Shown piece after piece: positions 45,934 through 56,698 of a stretch of DNA of 64,000 bases (the stretch's first letter is position 1; each line of letters opens with the position of its first letter). A program made the position numbers and the translations under genes. Source of the stretch: Sphagnum compactum. Lineage: Eukaryota > Bryophyta > Sphagnopsida > Sphagnales. A model generated the notes under the pieces. It searched no databases. It was not told where the DNA came from and saw only the letters and a list, made by a program, of their open reading frames with translations. The stretch covers positions 15,238,302 through 15,302,301 of the forward strand of contig OZ234497.1 of NCBI GenBank assembly GCA_965153455.1. The letters are read 5' to 3'.

Positions 45934-48714
45934 AAACAACTTTGCCTTTTTCCATGACTTAAAGCTCTTGTGTTCTACTCTGCTAAATCCTTTTACCTAT
46001 AGTTTGCATTCCTTCTATGTAGCATAAATTCCTAGTCTATACCCTTTACGAACAATATACAACTTTTTTTTTTCTTGACAAGTATATTATTTTTAACAAT
46101 GTTTTGTCTCGCAAAGGCAAATTCTCTTGCTAAACTTCATCATTAAGGTCAATCACATGATCTTCAACAGTTGTAGGAGTCTTTACAACATTAGCTTCTT
46201 CAGAATTGATAGGATGATTCAAGGAGTTAGTTTTACAGATAAATAATGCATCAACAAGGAATTTCCACAAGAGTTGTGCTACAATTGCAAGTAACCATAT
46301 GACCATTAACAATATTTCAACTTGCATACAACAAGCTGTAATTTTTAGTAGACTTCATTAAGAAATTCTTGTATGTTGTTGTATAAAAAAAATTAGAATT
46401 AAGTAAGTAAACATTCATATCGTGCTCGTAATTTTAACTTGGTTGAAAAGATTGTTTGCCACCTCTATTGGAAGAAAATGCACTTGTGACATGTTGATGT
46501 ATAATGAGGTTGAAAGGAAGAGGGAATGTTAAATTATGTGTTGTCATTCCTTACTAGTTCATCCAATATACCTTATATTCATCCACCACATTATATTATA
46601 GATGTTAAATATGCAATGATCTTCTATTATGTGATTAATGTTAGTTTAGTTGCAATCCTTTAATGTGTGATCAATTTAGCACATAACGTGTTTTCTCATA
46701 TATGGAACACCATTGTGTATATATTGTTGAACTTTTGATTAGTTCCTTATTGAATATAAATCAATTTCTAACATCAAGACCTTCCCCGTATAAATAACAA
46801 TCCAAACCATTGAGATATCTCAATGACATGATTAATGAATAAAAAACTTAATGTACTTACTAATTATTATTAAACTAAGGTTGTTGAACCTTTTTGTTCA
46901 AAAAGAAAAATTAGTTCAACAAAGATATGCCAATTTTTAGTTGTGGGTACAATAAGATCATAAAATAATATAGATGCATAAAAAATTATAGACTTCAATA
47001 CTTCCCAAAAGGTTAGTCCTTTGCTACACGTGATATCAAAAATTAGCAAGGAAAGTAACCTTTGAATTTGACACCCTTCTTAATAGATTATGGCATTGAG
47101 GTAACTTTATTCCAAAAAACATTTGCTCAAAAAATAGTTGTCAATTAAGTTATAAACCAAGGTCTAGGAAGATTCAATGAATGAATTGAATAATTTCACT
47201 TGTTGGGAAAGTTGAATGAAATTTGAACACAATCATTATTCAACATTGACACCAACCAAGATAAAATGAAAAAACAAATCACAAAAACATGATTATCCTT
47301 AAAAATTTCAAGGTAAATGGCTTGGTTTTCATGTGTATGTCTATAAAATCTTGAAGCATCAAATGAATATGCAAGTATGATGGTTGGAGTTTTACAAATT
47401 TCACATGCCATTTAAAAATATATTAATACAATTTGTTGATTTCGAAAGACGATTGTCAATTCGCTAATTATTATATTTCTTTTCGTAACTAATCATAACT
47501 AATTATTTTTCATAATTAGTTTGTTTTTGGACAACATAAGGTGTCAATGTTAAAATTTTCAAACAAAAAAATACCCACATGTTATGAGTTTCATTATCAA
47601 TGAAAATTACTTTGATTACCAATTTACCAACCATTCATTCGGCCATTATACAAAAGGTCAAATTCAAAAGAATTTCCTTTGAAACTTGTGATAATAATGA
47701 TGTTATCAATCATACTAATATGATTTGTGCCATTGGTCCAAGTGTGAACATGACCTTAGTGATAATGGTCAATTGTGAGAAAACTATTTAAAAATTTAAA
47801 CTAATTTCTAGATTACTCAAAATTTGATATCTCCCATGCCTTAGGTCTAAAAATTATGAAATTGTTGCTAAGAAATTCCAGCAATATAAATAGCGTGCCT
47901 GAATTTCCCTTAAAAATTTTCCTTTAAATTTTGTTGAATTTTTTAACAAAATTGTTCAATATTCAATATTTCTTGCAAAATATGTCAAAACATTAAAAAT
48001 CCCTACTCATTGATGGTTTTCCATCAATACCAAGAACGCGACAAAGGGTGCCATGGTTTGAGAATTTCAATGTGACAAATAAACACAACAAAAAAATTAA
48101 TTACTTTCCTTAATGGATAAGTATCTATTTAACAAAGCAACCATGTGATCACCACCAATGCTAAAGTGTAATCACAATACAAGGAGCCAAAAACCATGTT
48201 AGATTTCTATGAAAATTGTCAAATTTTGTACAAATATTTATGCATTGCCATGTGAAAATCATTGTAATTGTGTGAAGGTACTACATGATTAATATGAGTC
48301 TTGATGAATTCATATGATATATATAAGTTTTGGTTTTCAATAAAGGTACGTTTTTTTTTGAACTTGAACAATAGTTGTTTCAAATAAGGGCAATGTTGCA
48401 AGGTATATAGTTAAAGATTCTCTGAATTTAAAAAGAAATTGATGGTAGAAAAACTGACATTATATTAATGTATTACCCACATTCCAAAAACATTCACAAT
48501 GTAAGAGATTTGAAATTGAATTTTTTAGAAATTCAAAGTATGTTTCATAATTTTAAATTTTCAAAAAAAAATTATGACATGCAAATGGGATGTAATGTAC
48601 ATGACATAAGAGAAAAATTTGTAGCTTATAATACAAGAAATTAAACTTTAAAATAACTTTATATTTTGATTTTCACAAAGTTATCTACTACTATTTGAAA
48701 AAAATTAAAAGATT
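45934..48714. other. AT-rich intergenic DNA right of the copia element
   Basis: No supported gene. The minus frame at 46130-46327 could be copia-derived or chance. No copia LTR was recognised. Homopolymer runs are frequent. Confidence 0.4.
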
Positions 48715-49310
48715 AAATTGAAGGAATAATGAATATATTTATGGTATATGTAGTATAATTAGGCCCATTTCTTTTTTTAGATTTCATTAGGTTTTGGTTT
48801 GAATAAATCAACCAAAAAAAGTGTAAAATGGAAATTTAAAAAACTGGCTCACTTCAAATTTCATCTTCTTCGATTTCAAAGTGGTTGTTTGTCAAAATTT
48901 TAATTTACCACATATTTATGGTTATCACCTTAAAAAAAAATTCATTTGTGATATGATAATTATCAAACTTTTCACATGGCTCACAAACTTACTCCAATCA
49001 TATAGAATCACAATGTTTAATAAATATTACAAATTTCATAAAAATTAATTCAATCATTTTTTGAATATATTTTTATTTTTTAACACATTGTGACATTTTT
49101 TTTTGGCACAAATATGCTTTAACATCACATCATATGAAAAAAATGTAAGTATTATGGAATTTGATTTCTTTGAGTCTTGACCTCCTATAATATGCAAAAA
49201 CATTGTGAAAATCTTTCATAATAATGACATGGTTGAAATTCAAACATGGAACCCCTAAAAAATAGTACAATGTGACAATAATCTTGGGCCCCCTTGAATG
49301 TGCTTTCACC
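48715..49310. mobile_element. Second copy of the 45.0-kb TIR transposon (right part)
   Basis: Parallels 45203-45806 in order: ATTGAAGGA, ATTTATNGTATA, ATAATNNGGCC, TGTCAAAATTTNAATTTACC, TTTTTTGAATATATTT, CAAACATG, CCCCTAGAAA/CCCCTAAAAA, GTACAATG and an end TGCTTTCACC. The left part, above 48715, is not alignable by eye, so the left terminus is unknown. Confidence 0.65.
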
Positions 49311-51048
49311 CCTCCACATGTTTGCTAAACACTTACTCTTCAACAAATTTGTTGTTCAAGATCTTTGATGAAAACTTGCTCTTGCTGAAGAAATATACCA
49401 CAATATTATTACTGTTGAAGAAATTAGCAAAAGACTTGATGTTTTGGAATTCTATTGAAAGCATGCTATTGTTCAAAAAATCTGCAATTCAAGAAAATCA
49501 ATTATTTAATAAATCTACAAGTGGGCTTTAGATTTGGTTGTTTACATTTTTTGCTTTACTCATCATCATGGTTGGAGATTGTTTGTCCCAAATAACTCCA
49601 CATTAGTTTATGAAGGATTTGTGGTTGTGCAATGTTTTTGAACAATTGTTCTTGAGTTTTTCAACAAAAAGATAGTAACAAGAGAAGAGGAATAGTGACG
49701 AGGAGGGGGAGATGAGAATGGAGGGGAATATGGGGGGAAGATGATGGAAGGGAATGAAAGGAGAACTTTTAGGAGAATTATGAGAAAACAAATTATTAAT
49801 TTATCATTGACTTAAAGCCCCCTTTTTAGGGCTAATAACTAACACTGTGTGCCATGCAAGATGATACCTAGGATTTAATTTTAACTAACATTTTTGGTTT
49901 GAATCCAACAAAGTTCTTTGCCCTTTTTAACATTGAGTTATCATTGAGTTAACAATAGGTGTGATTACAACTTTGATATTTTTTCTACACCATGTGTGGG
50001 CATGAACATGTTGTTTAGATTTCATAACATGCATTCCCAAAAAAAATATAAAGCCCTTCACTTTGATTTTTGCTGGAGTTTCCCTGCCGTAAGAGATGGC
50101 GGCCCTCCCTTTATTTATGTTATGAGACACAGAGTTCGACTCTTTCTTATTATAGTAACCATAGTTATATAACCATAGTTGTAGTAATTTTACTATTTAT
50201 TAAATGACATTTTAACTATTCACATGTTTAGTCTAATTATTTACATGGTCTTCGTCGTAGTTTATCAATCCGATGCTCGCTCCAATACTTGATCTATCAA
50301 AAGGAAATCGGATTTCATTATGAGACTTTTAGCAAGCTTACCGATATTTTTCTTGGATATCCAAATGGTGTGCCTTATTTTTGTATCTTCCTTGACTTTC
50401 ATTTTTCTTTTGTAGTGGAAGCATGCTACATAAAGCCCATAGGTAACATTCCCAAAATTGAACTTGTGTTTAGCTCTTGCTTAACATACCTTATTTTAGT
50501 AATGCCCTTGCCCTTGGGCTCTACCCTACACATTGATAATAAGTTATAAAAACAATTTTGAACAATACGTGATAATATGATCACAAGGGGAAGAATGAAC
50601 TACATTTATGACTTGTTGTATTAGTTCTTTAAACTTTTGGAAAAGACAAACATACCTGTTCAATTTGTTGGAACTCAAATGCCAAAAATGAAATATTAAC
50701 TATAACAAAAAAACGTATAATGCATTGAAAAGTCTCCTACTAGCCAAAGGAGCATACAAGTTATTGATTTATGATCTACCTTGCAAGTTTGTAAAACACT
50801 TATGTTTAGGGCTAATGATGATAATCACCTCTCATTTTACAATGGGTAAATTGTAAGGCCCATGGGTGGGGGACATTCTCAACATATGGGCATGGATACA
50901 AACTCACCTTGTTTTTAAGCCCTTCATTCAAGAATGCTGCCACCCTAGGGCCTTACATTACTTCAAGCCCTTTTTTCCTACCTTTTGCTAAGGCAAAAGG
51001 ATTTCTATTCTGGTTACCATTTAGCCATTTCACTCACATGTCAAAATA
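49311..51048. other. AT-rich intergenic DNA
   Basis: No gene is recognised. The frames at 49298-49531 and 50289-50549 are low-complexity, Leu/Ile-rich and without domain signatures. Confidence 0.45.
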
Positions 51049-51724
51049 CAGTAAACCCCCTTTATAATCACGCCCGTTTAAGTCACATTCTTGTTTGTGT
51101 CACATTTTTTTGGTAACCATCCGTTTTAATAAGAAACACCATTCTTTAGAATCATTATCACACTTGTTAGTAGCACAAAATATTTGCAAAGCTTTCTTTG
51201 TAAATGTGACTATAATGAGAGAAATTTAAAACAAATATTAAGGTTTTGTAAGTTGTTCCCTTTGGCAATGTTAGTGTTGCTTTGTGTTCAAGTTGTGCAA
51301 ACTATCAACAATGAATCTAGTTGAAGAAAAAAGAAAAAACAACTTTCTAGTGTAGATAAGCAAAAGATATGTGAACTTGCCAAGAAAGCAGAAGATCTTA
51401 ATTAAAAAATCTAGTTGACAAAATACACAAGCTAATAGTTAAAGAGCTCAAACTCAATGTAAATTGTCACATTAAAACATGCATAAATCACAACCTTTTT
51501 CAAGTCTAATAATGCATAGTAGAACTTAGAATAACCCACAAAGGAAATTTAAACAATTGGCACTTTTATTCTAGCATTAAAGGGTTGTTTTGTAAGTTTT
51601 TTTTTGCCTATAGTCACAATCTTGTTAGGGTTTATATGGAATGCGACTATACATGTTTAAATCACAATTCTTTAGTGTCAAACAAAATGGTCACTAAGGG
51701 CATGATTATAAAGGGGGTTTATTG
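51049..51724. mobile_element. Pogo/Tc1-mariner-like element with TA target duplication
   Basis: Left end CAGTAAACCCCCTTTATAA and inverted right end CAATAAACCCCCTTTATAA match over 27 bases with two differences. TA flanks both sides (51047-51048, 51725-51726). The start CAGT and the TA duplication fit Tc1/mariner/pogo elements. Inside, near 51330-51410, a broken frame reads KKKQLSSVDKQKICELAKKA, which resembles the N-terminal helix-turn-helix of pogo/CENP-B-type transposases. No catalytic domain is present. Confidence 0.75.
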
Positions 51725-51726
51725 TA

Positions 51727-53236
51727 CTTACTTTCCACAAAAATGATACACCATCAAGGAAGATGATAAAAGAATTGGAGATGGCAAGAACATGGTAGAG
51801 TGAACCATATTGACAAGCTTCTGAATATCTAGTAGGCCTATATTTGAGCCTATTTCATCCAACACGTGCCAACATTGACCTATACATTTCATCAAGATGG
51901 CGGTGAGAAATATAATTTCTCCATTTAGAGATCTCTTTTCTCTATCATTGCCTTGAGTCATAAAATGATTTCAATGTGTCCCATGATTGCACAATGCATC
52001 CTCATTTTGCGATCCACAATCCCTTTGATGTATCCTCATTGTCATGAATAATCAAATTGAAGGTTGGGGGAAACATAACAATTTGTATTTCTAGTCCAAC
52101 GGTTAACCCACCATGTTGAATTTCTCAAGGAGTCATATTAAAAATAGCTATTAGCACCAAGAGGACGCAATTGAGACTTCATTTCTATACATCATCCATC
52201 AGTAGCTGATGAAATCCGTGGGAAGTAATGGTGGCTCATTGTCAGTGCTCTTCACAATTGAAGGTGGCAATCCGACAATCTATGAAGGACATCTCATGAG
52301 ATTTATGAGATCAACAATTGTCGTTTCACCCTTCAATGTGTCATCATGGTTGTTCTGAAGTTTTGTCTGCCATCTCATGGATATGCAGAAGCATTTGTGC
52401 ACATTACTTGAGATAATTCAGATTGCTACTGAAAGTGGTTTTTGGTTTTGTTGAGCTACCTTGGAGCAAAAGACGCAAAGAGTTTGAAAATCAAACCCTC
52501 CTCACGGGGAAGATTGCGTTGGTGATTGATGATATTGCACAAAAGTGCCACCAAGCAGATGCAGAGAGAGGAAGAGACTGGGGTCCAACTTCAAACTCTT
52601 ATAAGTCCAGTTGTTCAGAGTTTTTTTTTCCCATTTCTTGCTCTCATTGGATCACCTGGAAGCTTCCACGCAAGCCTCTTTCTCTTGCAGCAACAGTTGT
52701 CTCCATTTGTTGTCTGAGAGTAAGTTGATCTCCTGCTTTTACTTCTTATCTCTGGAGCTGCAACACTGCACCAACCGGTGAAAGATACAGCCCATGCTGA
52801 GAAAGTTGGTCTATATTTTTTTGCAAACATGTCAATACAGAAATTGAGCAGATGCAAATTGAACCTCTCCAACAGGGCCATGGAACTGACTTCCTAGTTT
52901 GCTCTTCCATTGAACCCTTGTTGTACATCTAAGATGGGGTGCTAGCTCAAGACTATGGCAAGCAATCTAGTGGATATTATCTGTTAGTACCAAAGGTATG
53001 CAAATTCCATGGCTTTGCAGGGAACAAGGAGCACACCACCTAATGCAGCAACACAACACACCTCTGACCAAAAATCTCTACAACTCTGCAACCTCTTTCA
53101 TACAGTCTAAGCTTGATCCTCTGAAGAACTGGTGCAAACTGCCCACACAAACATTGAAACAAATGTGGCATTCAGCTAATCAACAAGATAATTGGGAAGC
53201 GTAAACACTGAAGTGTTAATAAAGCTTACACCAGAG
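51727..53236. other. 3' flank of TGD2 and intergenic DNA
   Basis: From about 52400 the sequence is less AT-rich and may include the TGD2 3' UTR on the minus strand. The 88- to 101-residue frames on either strand at 52423-52928 have no recognisable domain. Confidence 0.4.
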
Positions 53237-55422
53237 TTAGTCTGTAACCAGTCGGCTTAACGTCTCAATGAGCTGCCGAAGATTGTGCCTTGTTCTGGCG
53301 TCTCCTGTCACACTGCTGACATCTGCACTGATACTCTGCAAGCTCTCCAAGGAGAGGAGCACGTCACTGATGAACAAACAACAATTGTCCTGAGGAAATC
53401 AACGTAATATGGAACTGTAGGGAGTGCACATAATGTCAAAGAAACAATACAAAACTCTTACTTAGAATCAGCCAGCCACCTATTTTCTGGCATCAGAATC
53501 AGTCTTTCTCATGATAACTCACAATCACAAACAAAACTGATACAGATATGCATGATGGCCACTTGAAAAGCATAGGCTAACCTCAACTTGCTTCAAAGCT
53601 TTGCTTAAGGTGGATACAGAATCCTGCAAGTGATGTCTGTTCTCTGATGTCAACACTGACTTGCTCAATACTCTGAAAAAACAGACAAAACCACAACATC
53701 TTAGCAAGGATTTGGCTGAGATAATTGCAGCAAGTAAATTCCTTACACCAAAATTCCTTTCCACAGTATCTGGCCTTCAGCTTAGCAGCTTGACTGAAAG
53801 TGTTAGACCCATAGCAGGATGTGCACAACACACCTCTTGGACAAGATGTCACAGAATGGTAACATGTTGATTGTGTTTTGGAACAAAGAGGATTGGTGCT
53901 GTTTGGATCAGTGATGAGCATGAGGAGGACAGAAGCATGAGAAGAAGCAATGCATGCTTACCCCAAATCACGGCCTGATTTAGTTGCAAACTTCATCAGG
54001 TATGCCAGATCTTTCAGAAGCTCACCCTCTCTCATCTCCTTCAGCAAGGGTCCAATATCCTCTGCCATCAGTTGCGCCTGCAACAAGTCCCAGTGGCTGT
54101 TCAGAAGAGAAAAGAAACAACACTGTGATGGGGTTGTTGTTGCCGGTACAATAATTTGTAAGCTTTGCCAGGTGATCAGCTTGCAGAGATGAGATCTCCT
54201 CAGCATTTTTTCTTCTTTGTTCAAGTTGTTTGTCCAGCAATCTGCTGTTGGAATACTGCACAATCCTACTGCACAAGGTCTTCTGGAATGACATTGAGCA
54301 GTGCAAAAACTTCGCAACAAGAGTGAGAAGCAATACCTTGGAGAGGAGTGGTTTGGCCTCTTCAACAGCCTTTCCAAGACGCTCTGCCATGTCTGCCATG
54401 TTTGCAACTCCCATGTCATCAACCTGGCGTGCAAGCTTGATGCAAATCCCGACGAGCTCATCTAAGCTCACACCCTGCTCTCCTTTGATTCTCTCTCTCT
54501 CGCAGACGATCAAACCCTCGTCAGAGCAGCCAGGGTCCAGCGGCCCCAAAGAGGGTTTCGGCAACGGCAAGCGCGGCGTGATATCGATCAGAGTCTCGCT
54601 AACCAGTCCCGACTGATTCACCTCCACGAGTGCATTGCGAGGGATGACGATGCCCGAGTCGACGAGCTCCACCACCGCATCGATCCGCTGCAAACTAGGT
54701 CTCACCTCAACCACGTTGCCGACCTCCACACCCCGTATACGCACGGAGGTACCAACCGTAATCCCTTGCGCCATCGCGAACTCCAGAACCACTTCGTACT
54801 TCCTCGTCGTCGCCCCCCGGATTTGCTTCCCGTTCACCCAAATCAACGTGATCGCCAGCAACACCGCCCCCGCCATCACGAACATACCCACTCCACCCTT
54901 CCACACACTACCACGCTTCCCGAACCCAACAAACCCTCTCATGAACGGCTGCATGACCAGCTGCTGCCACAAGCTTCTGGGAACCTCAAACACTCGCTTC
55001 AAAAACCCCGAGTCCTCATTCTCCAAGCTCATACTTGTTGAAGATGTTGAGGTCGCTGCCGCAGGAGCTCCTGAAGCGGAATTTTTTGAATCCGAAGTTG
55101 TGGAAGAAGAAGAAGAAGGCTCACTACTGCTGCTGCTACTGTTGCTACTGCACATTACCTTCATCTTCATGACACCACCATTCTGTGCGAGCTCGAAACC
55201 CAACTTCCTGCCACGGCTCCTTCTCAGAGCTTGCAAACCTTGAATGCCACCGCCACCACGGAACAAGAAAAAGCTGTGAAAACCACAACCACCGCCACCG
55301 TGCAAGCCATGATGGATGCTGGTTCTCAAATGCTGCGTCTTTGGGAACGAATTGGTGACAACTCCCACGACAATCCCATTGTGAATTGTAAGGAGAGAAG
55401 AAACGCTCGAACTCAAATCCAT
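53237..55422 (-). CDS. TGD2: TGD2-like chloroplast MCE-domain lipid-import protein
   Basis: Substrate-binding subunit of the TGD1-TGD2-TGD3 ABC transporter, which brings ER-derived lipid (phosphatidic acid in Arabidopsis work) across the chloroplast inner envelope. Four GT-AG exons join in phase to 463 residues: 55422-54337, 54077-53962, 53672-53582, 53335-53237. Residues 1 to about 130 are Ser/Gly-rich with basic residues and few acidic ones until the end, as in a transit peptide with a long poly-Ser spacer. A membrane anchor (MFVMAGAVLLAITLIWVNG) spans 180-198. The MCE domain runs about 207-283 (RKYEVVLEFAMAQGITVGTS to VSETLIDITP). After it comes a helical region with AEDIGPLLKEMREGELLKDL and the conserved tail DVSSVTGDARTRHNLRQLIE then TLSRLVTD. 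It is longer than Arabidopsis TGD2 (381 residues), mainly at the N-terminus. The plus-strand frame of about 200 codons over exon 1 is an antisense shadow. Confidence 0.95.
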
Positions 55423-55734
55423 GACTTGATCGTTGTCGTCAAGTTGTTCTTCAACAACAGATTTTTTACGAAAAAGAGAGATAATTTTGCTTGATTGTCT
55501 GTCTGTCTGTCTCGGAAGCAGCTTGAATCTCTCGCAAGTACCTTACTCACCAAAGATTTGCATGATTTCGTCTTCACCCAGACAACAACAAACGAAGGCT
55601 TCGTAATCGATTCTGGACCGGTTAATTGCAACCGTAGATTGCTCGGGTTTACAGGACTATACCGGTCCTGTCCCACTTAGTACCGGATAACCGTACCATG
55701 CCGGTCCCACTGCACCTAGCGATGGGGCTTGCCA
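55423..55734. promoter_or_regulatory. TGD2 upstream region
   Basis: Intergenic DNA before the TGD2 ATG. It has a short CTGTCTGTCTGTCT run at about 55498 and two ACCGGT-containing stretches near 55660-55710. No clear TATA box was chosen. Confidence 0.35.
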
Positions 55735-55993
55735 CTTAGGGCCCCCACTAGGATTAAGGGCCAATGTTCAACCCAAATTCAGCATTCCTATTGGTGCAAA
55801 AGTTGAAATCAGCCCCAAGAGCTTGTGGGAAGCCAATTTGCAACCCCTTGGGGCCAATGTTCCAGCATTTATTAATATACTGACGTCAATGTTCTAGCAT
55901 TTATTAATAACTTGGGGCCAATTTGCAGCCCAAAAATGCTCAAAGACGGCCCCAAGATTTTTTTTCCTGACTCCTAGTGAAATCGGGCCTTAC
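55735..55993. mobile_element. MITE-like inverted-repeat element, copy 2
   Basis: Left end CTTAGGGCCCCCACTAGGA and right end TCCTAGTGAAATCGGGCCTTA are imperfect inverted repeats enclosing about 220 bases. The interior holds CATTCCTATTGGTGCA and a twice-repeated GGGGCCAAT/CAGCATTTATTAATA segment (about 55854-55920). It is related to 11825-12050. Non-coding. Confidence 0.6.
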
Positions 55994-56131
55994 ACAGCAT
56001 CCCCAGCAATGCTCTGTGTGTGTGACCCCCCCTGCACTTTTAAATTGGAGGAAGACAAGTCAAAATATGCCGGTTTAGCTCAGCGTAATCGTTTTGGTCC
56101 AGCATTCTTTTTAGGTTCGCTCAGGTCCTGA

Positions 56132-56698
56132 GAGCATCTCCAGCGCTGCTCGGTATGTGATCTTGCGAAAATATGTCACATCCAAGTTTAGTTATTTACT
56201 TCTTTTTTTGGCAACCTCACCCATAAAACAGCAAATATGTGGGGGGAATACTAATTGCAAACCACCTTGTCCAATCATTGTGATGGGTCATAGACATGAT
56301 CAGCAGTCGTATCATATTTATTACACTCTTACCAGCCACCTCAAACTGCTGATCCAAACCATGTTCCTGAGCCAAAACGGCAGATTTTGACTTTTCTTCA
56401 TCCAATGTTATTGCTTAGGATCCAATACTGGGCACCACCGCTGGAGATGGATGCTATGAGGCTGCTAAAAGGCACAGCAAACCCTGTCGAAGAAGAGTGT
56501 AATAAATGTGATCTGACGGCTGCTCCCTGTTTTTGATTGGCAATCATACTGATTGGTCCAGGTGGTTTGCTATTAGTAGTTCCCACCTATTTGCAATGCG
56601 GGTTTTAGTTATATGGGTGGGTTTGCAAAATAAAGAAATAACTAAACTTGGATGTGAGAAACATTTTGGGAGGCTCAGATAGTGAGCACCATTTGCTC
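56132..56698. mobile_element. Foldback MITE with arms of about 150 bp
   Basis: The left arm from GAGCATCTCCAGCGCTGCTC to ACCTTGTCCAATCATTGTGA (56132-56285) is matched in reverse complement by 56540-56698. Shared blocks include CACATCCAAGTTTAGTTATT and GCAAACCACCT..CCAATCA. The start GAGCATCTCCA is a motif seen at the ends of plant MITEs. The centre (56286-56539) is unique and non-coding. Superfamily and target duplication are unclear. Confidence 0.85.

Noticed and set aside
46130-46327. Minus-strand ORF with a hydrophobic start and acidic end
   Set aside because: Short, non-ATG context uncertain, no splice partners, inside AT-rich DNA beside a dead copia element.
54635-55243. Long plus-strand ORF of about 200 codons
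   Set aside because: It is antisense to TGD2 exon 1, which has four in-phase exons and conserved domains. The plus frame has no domain.
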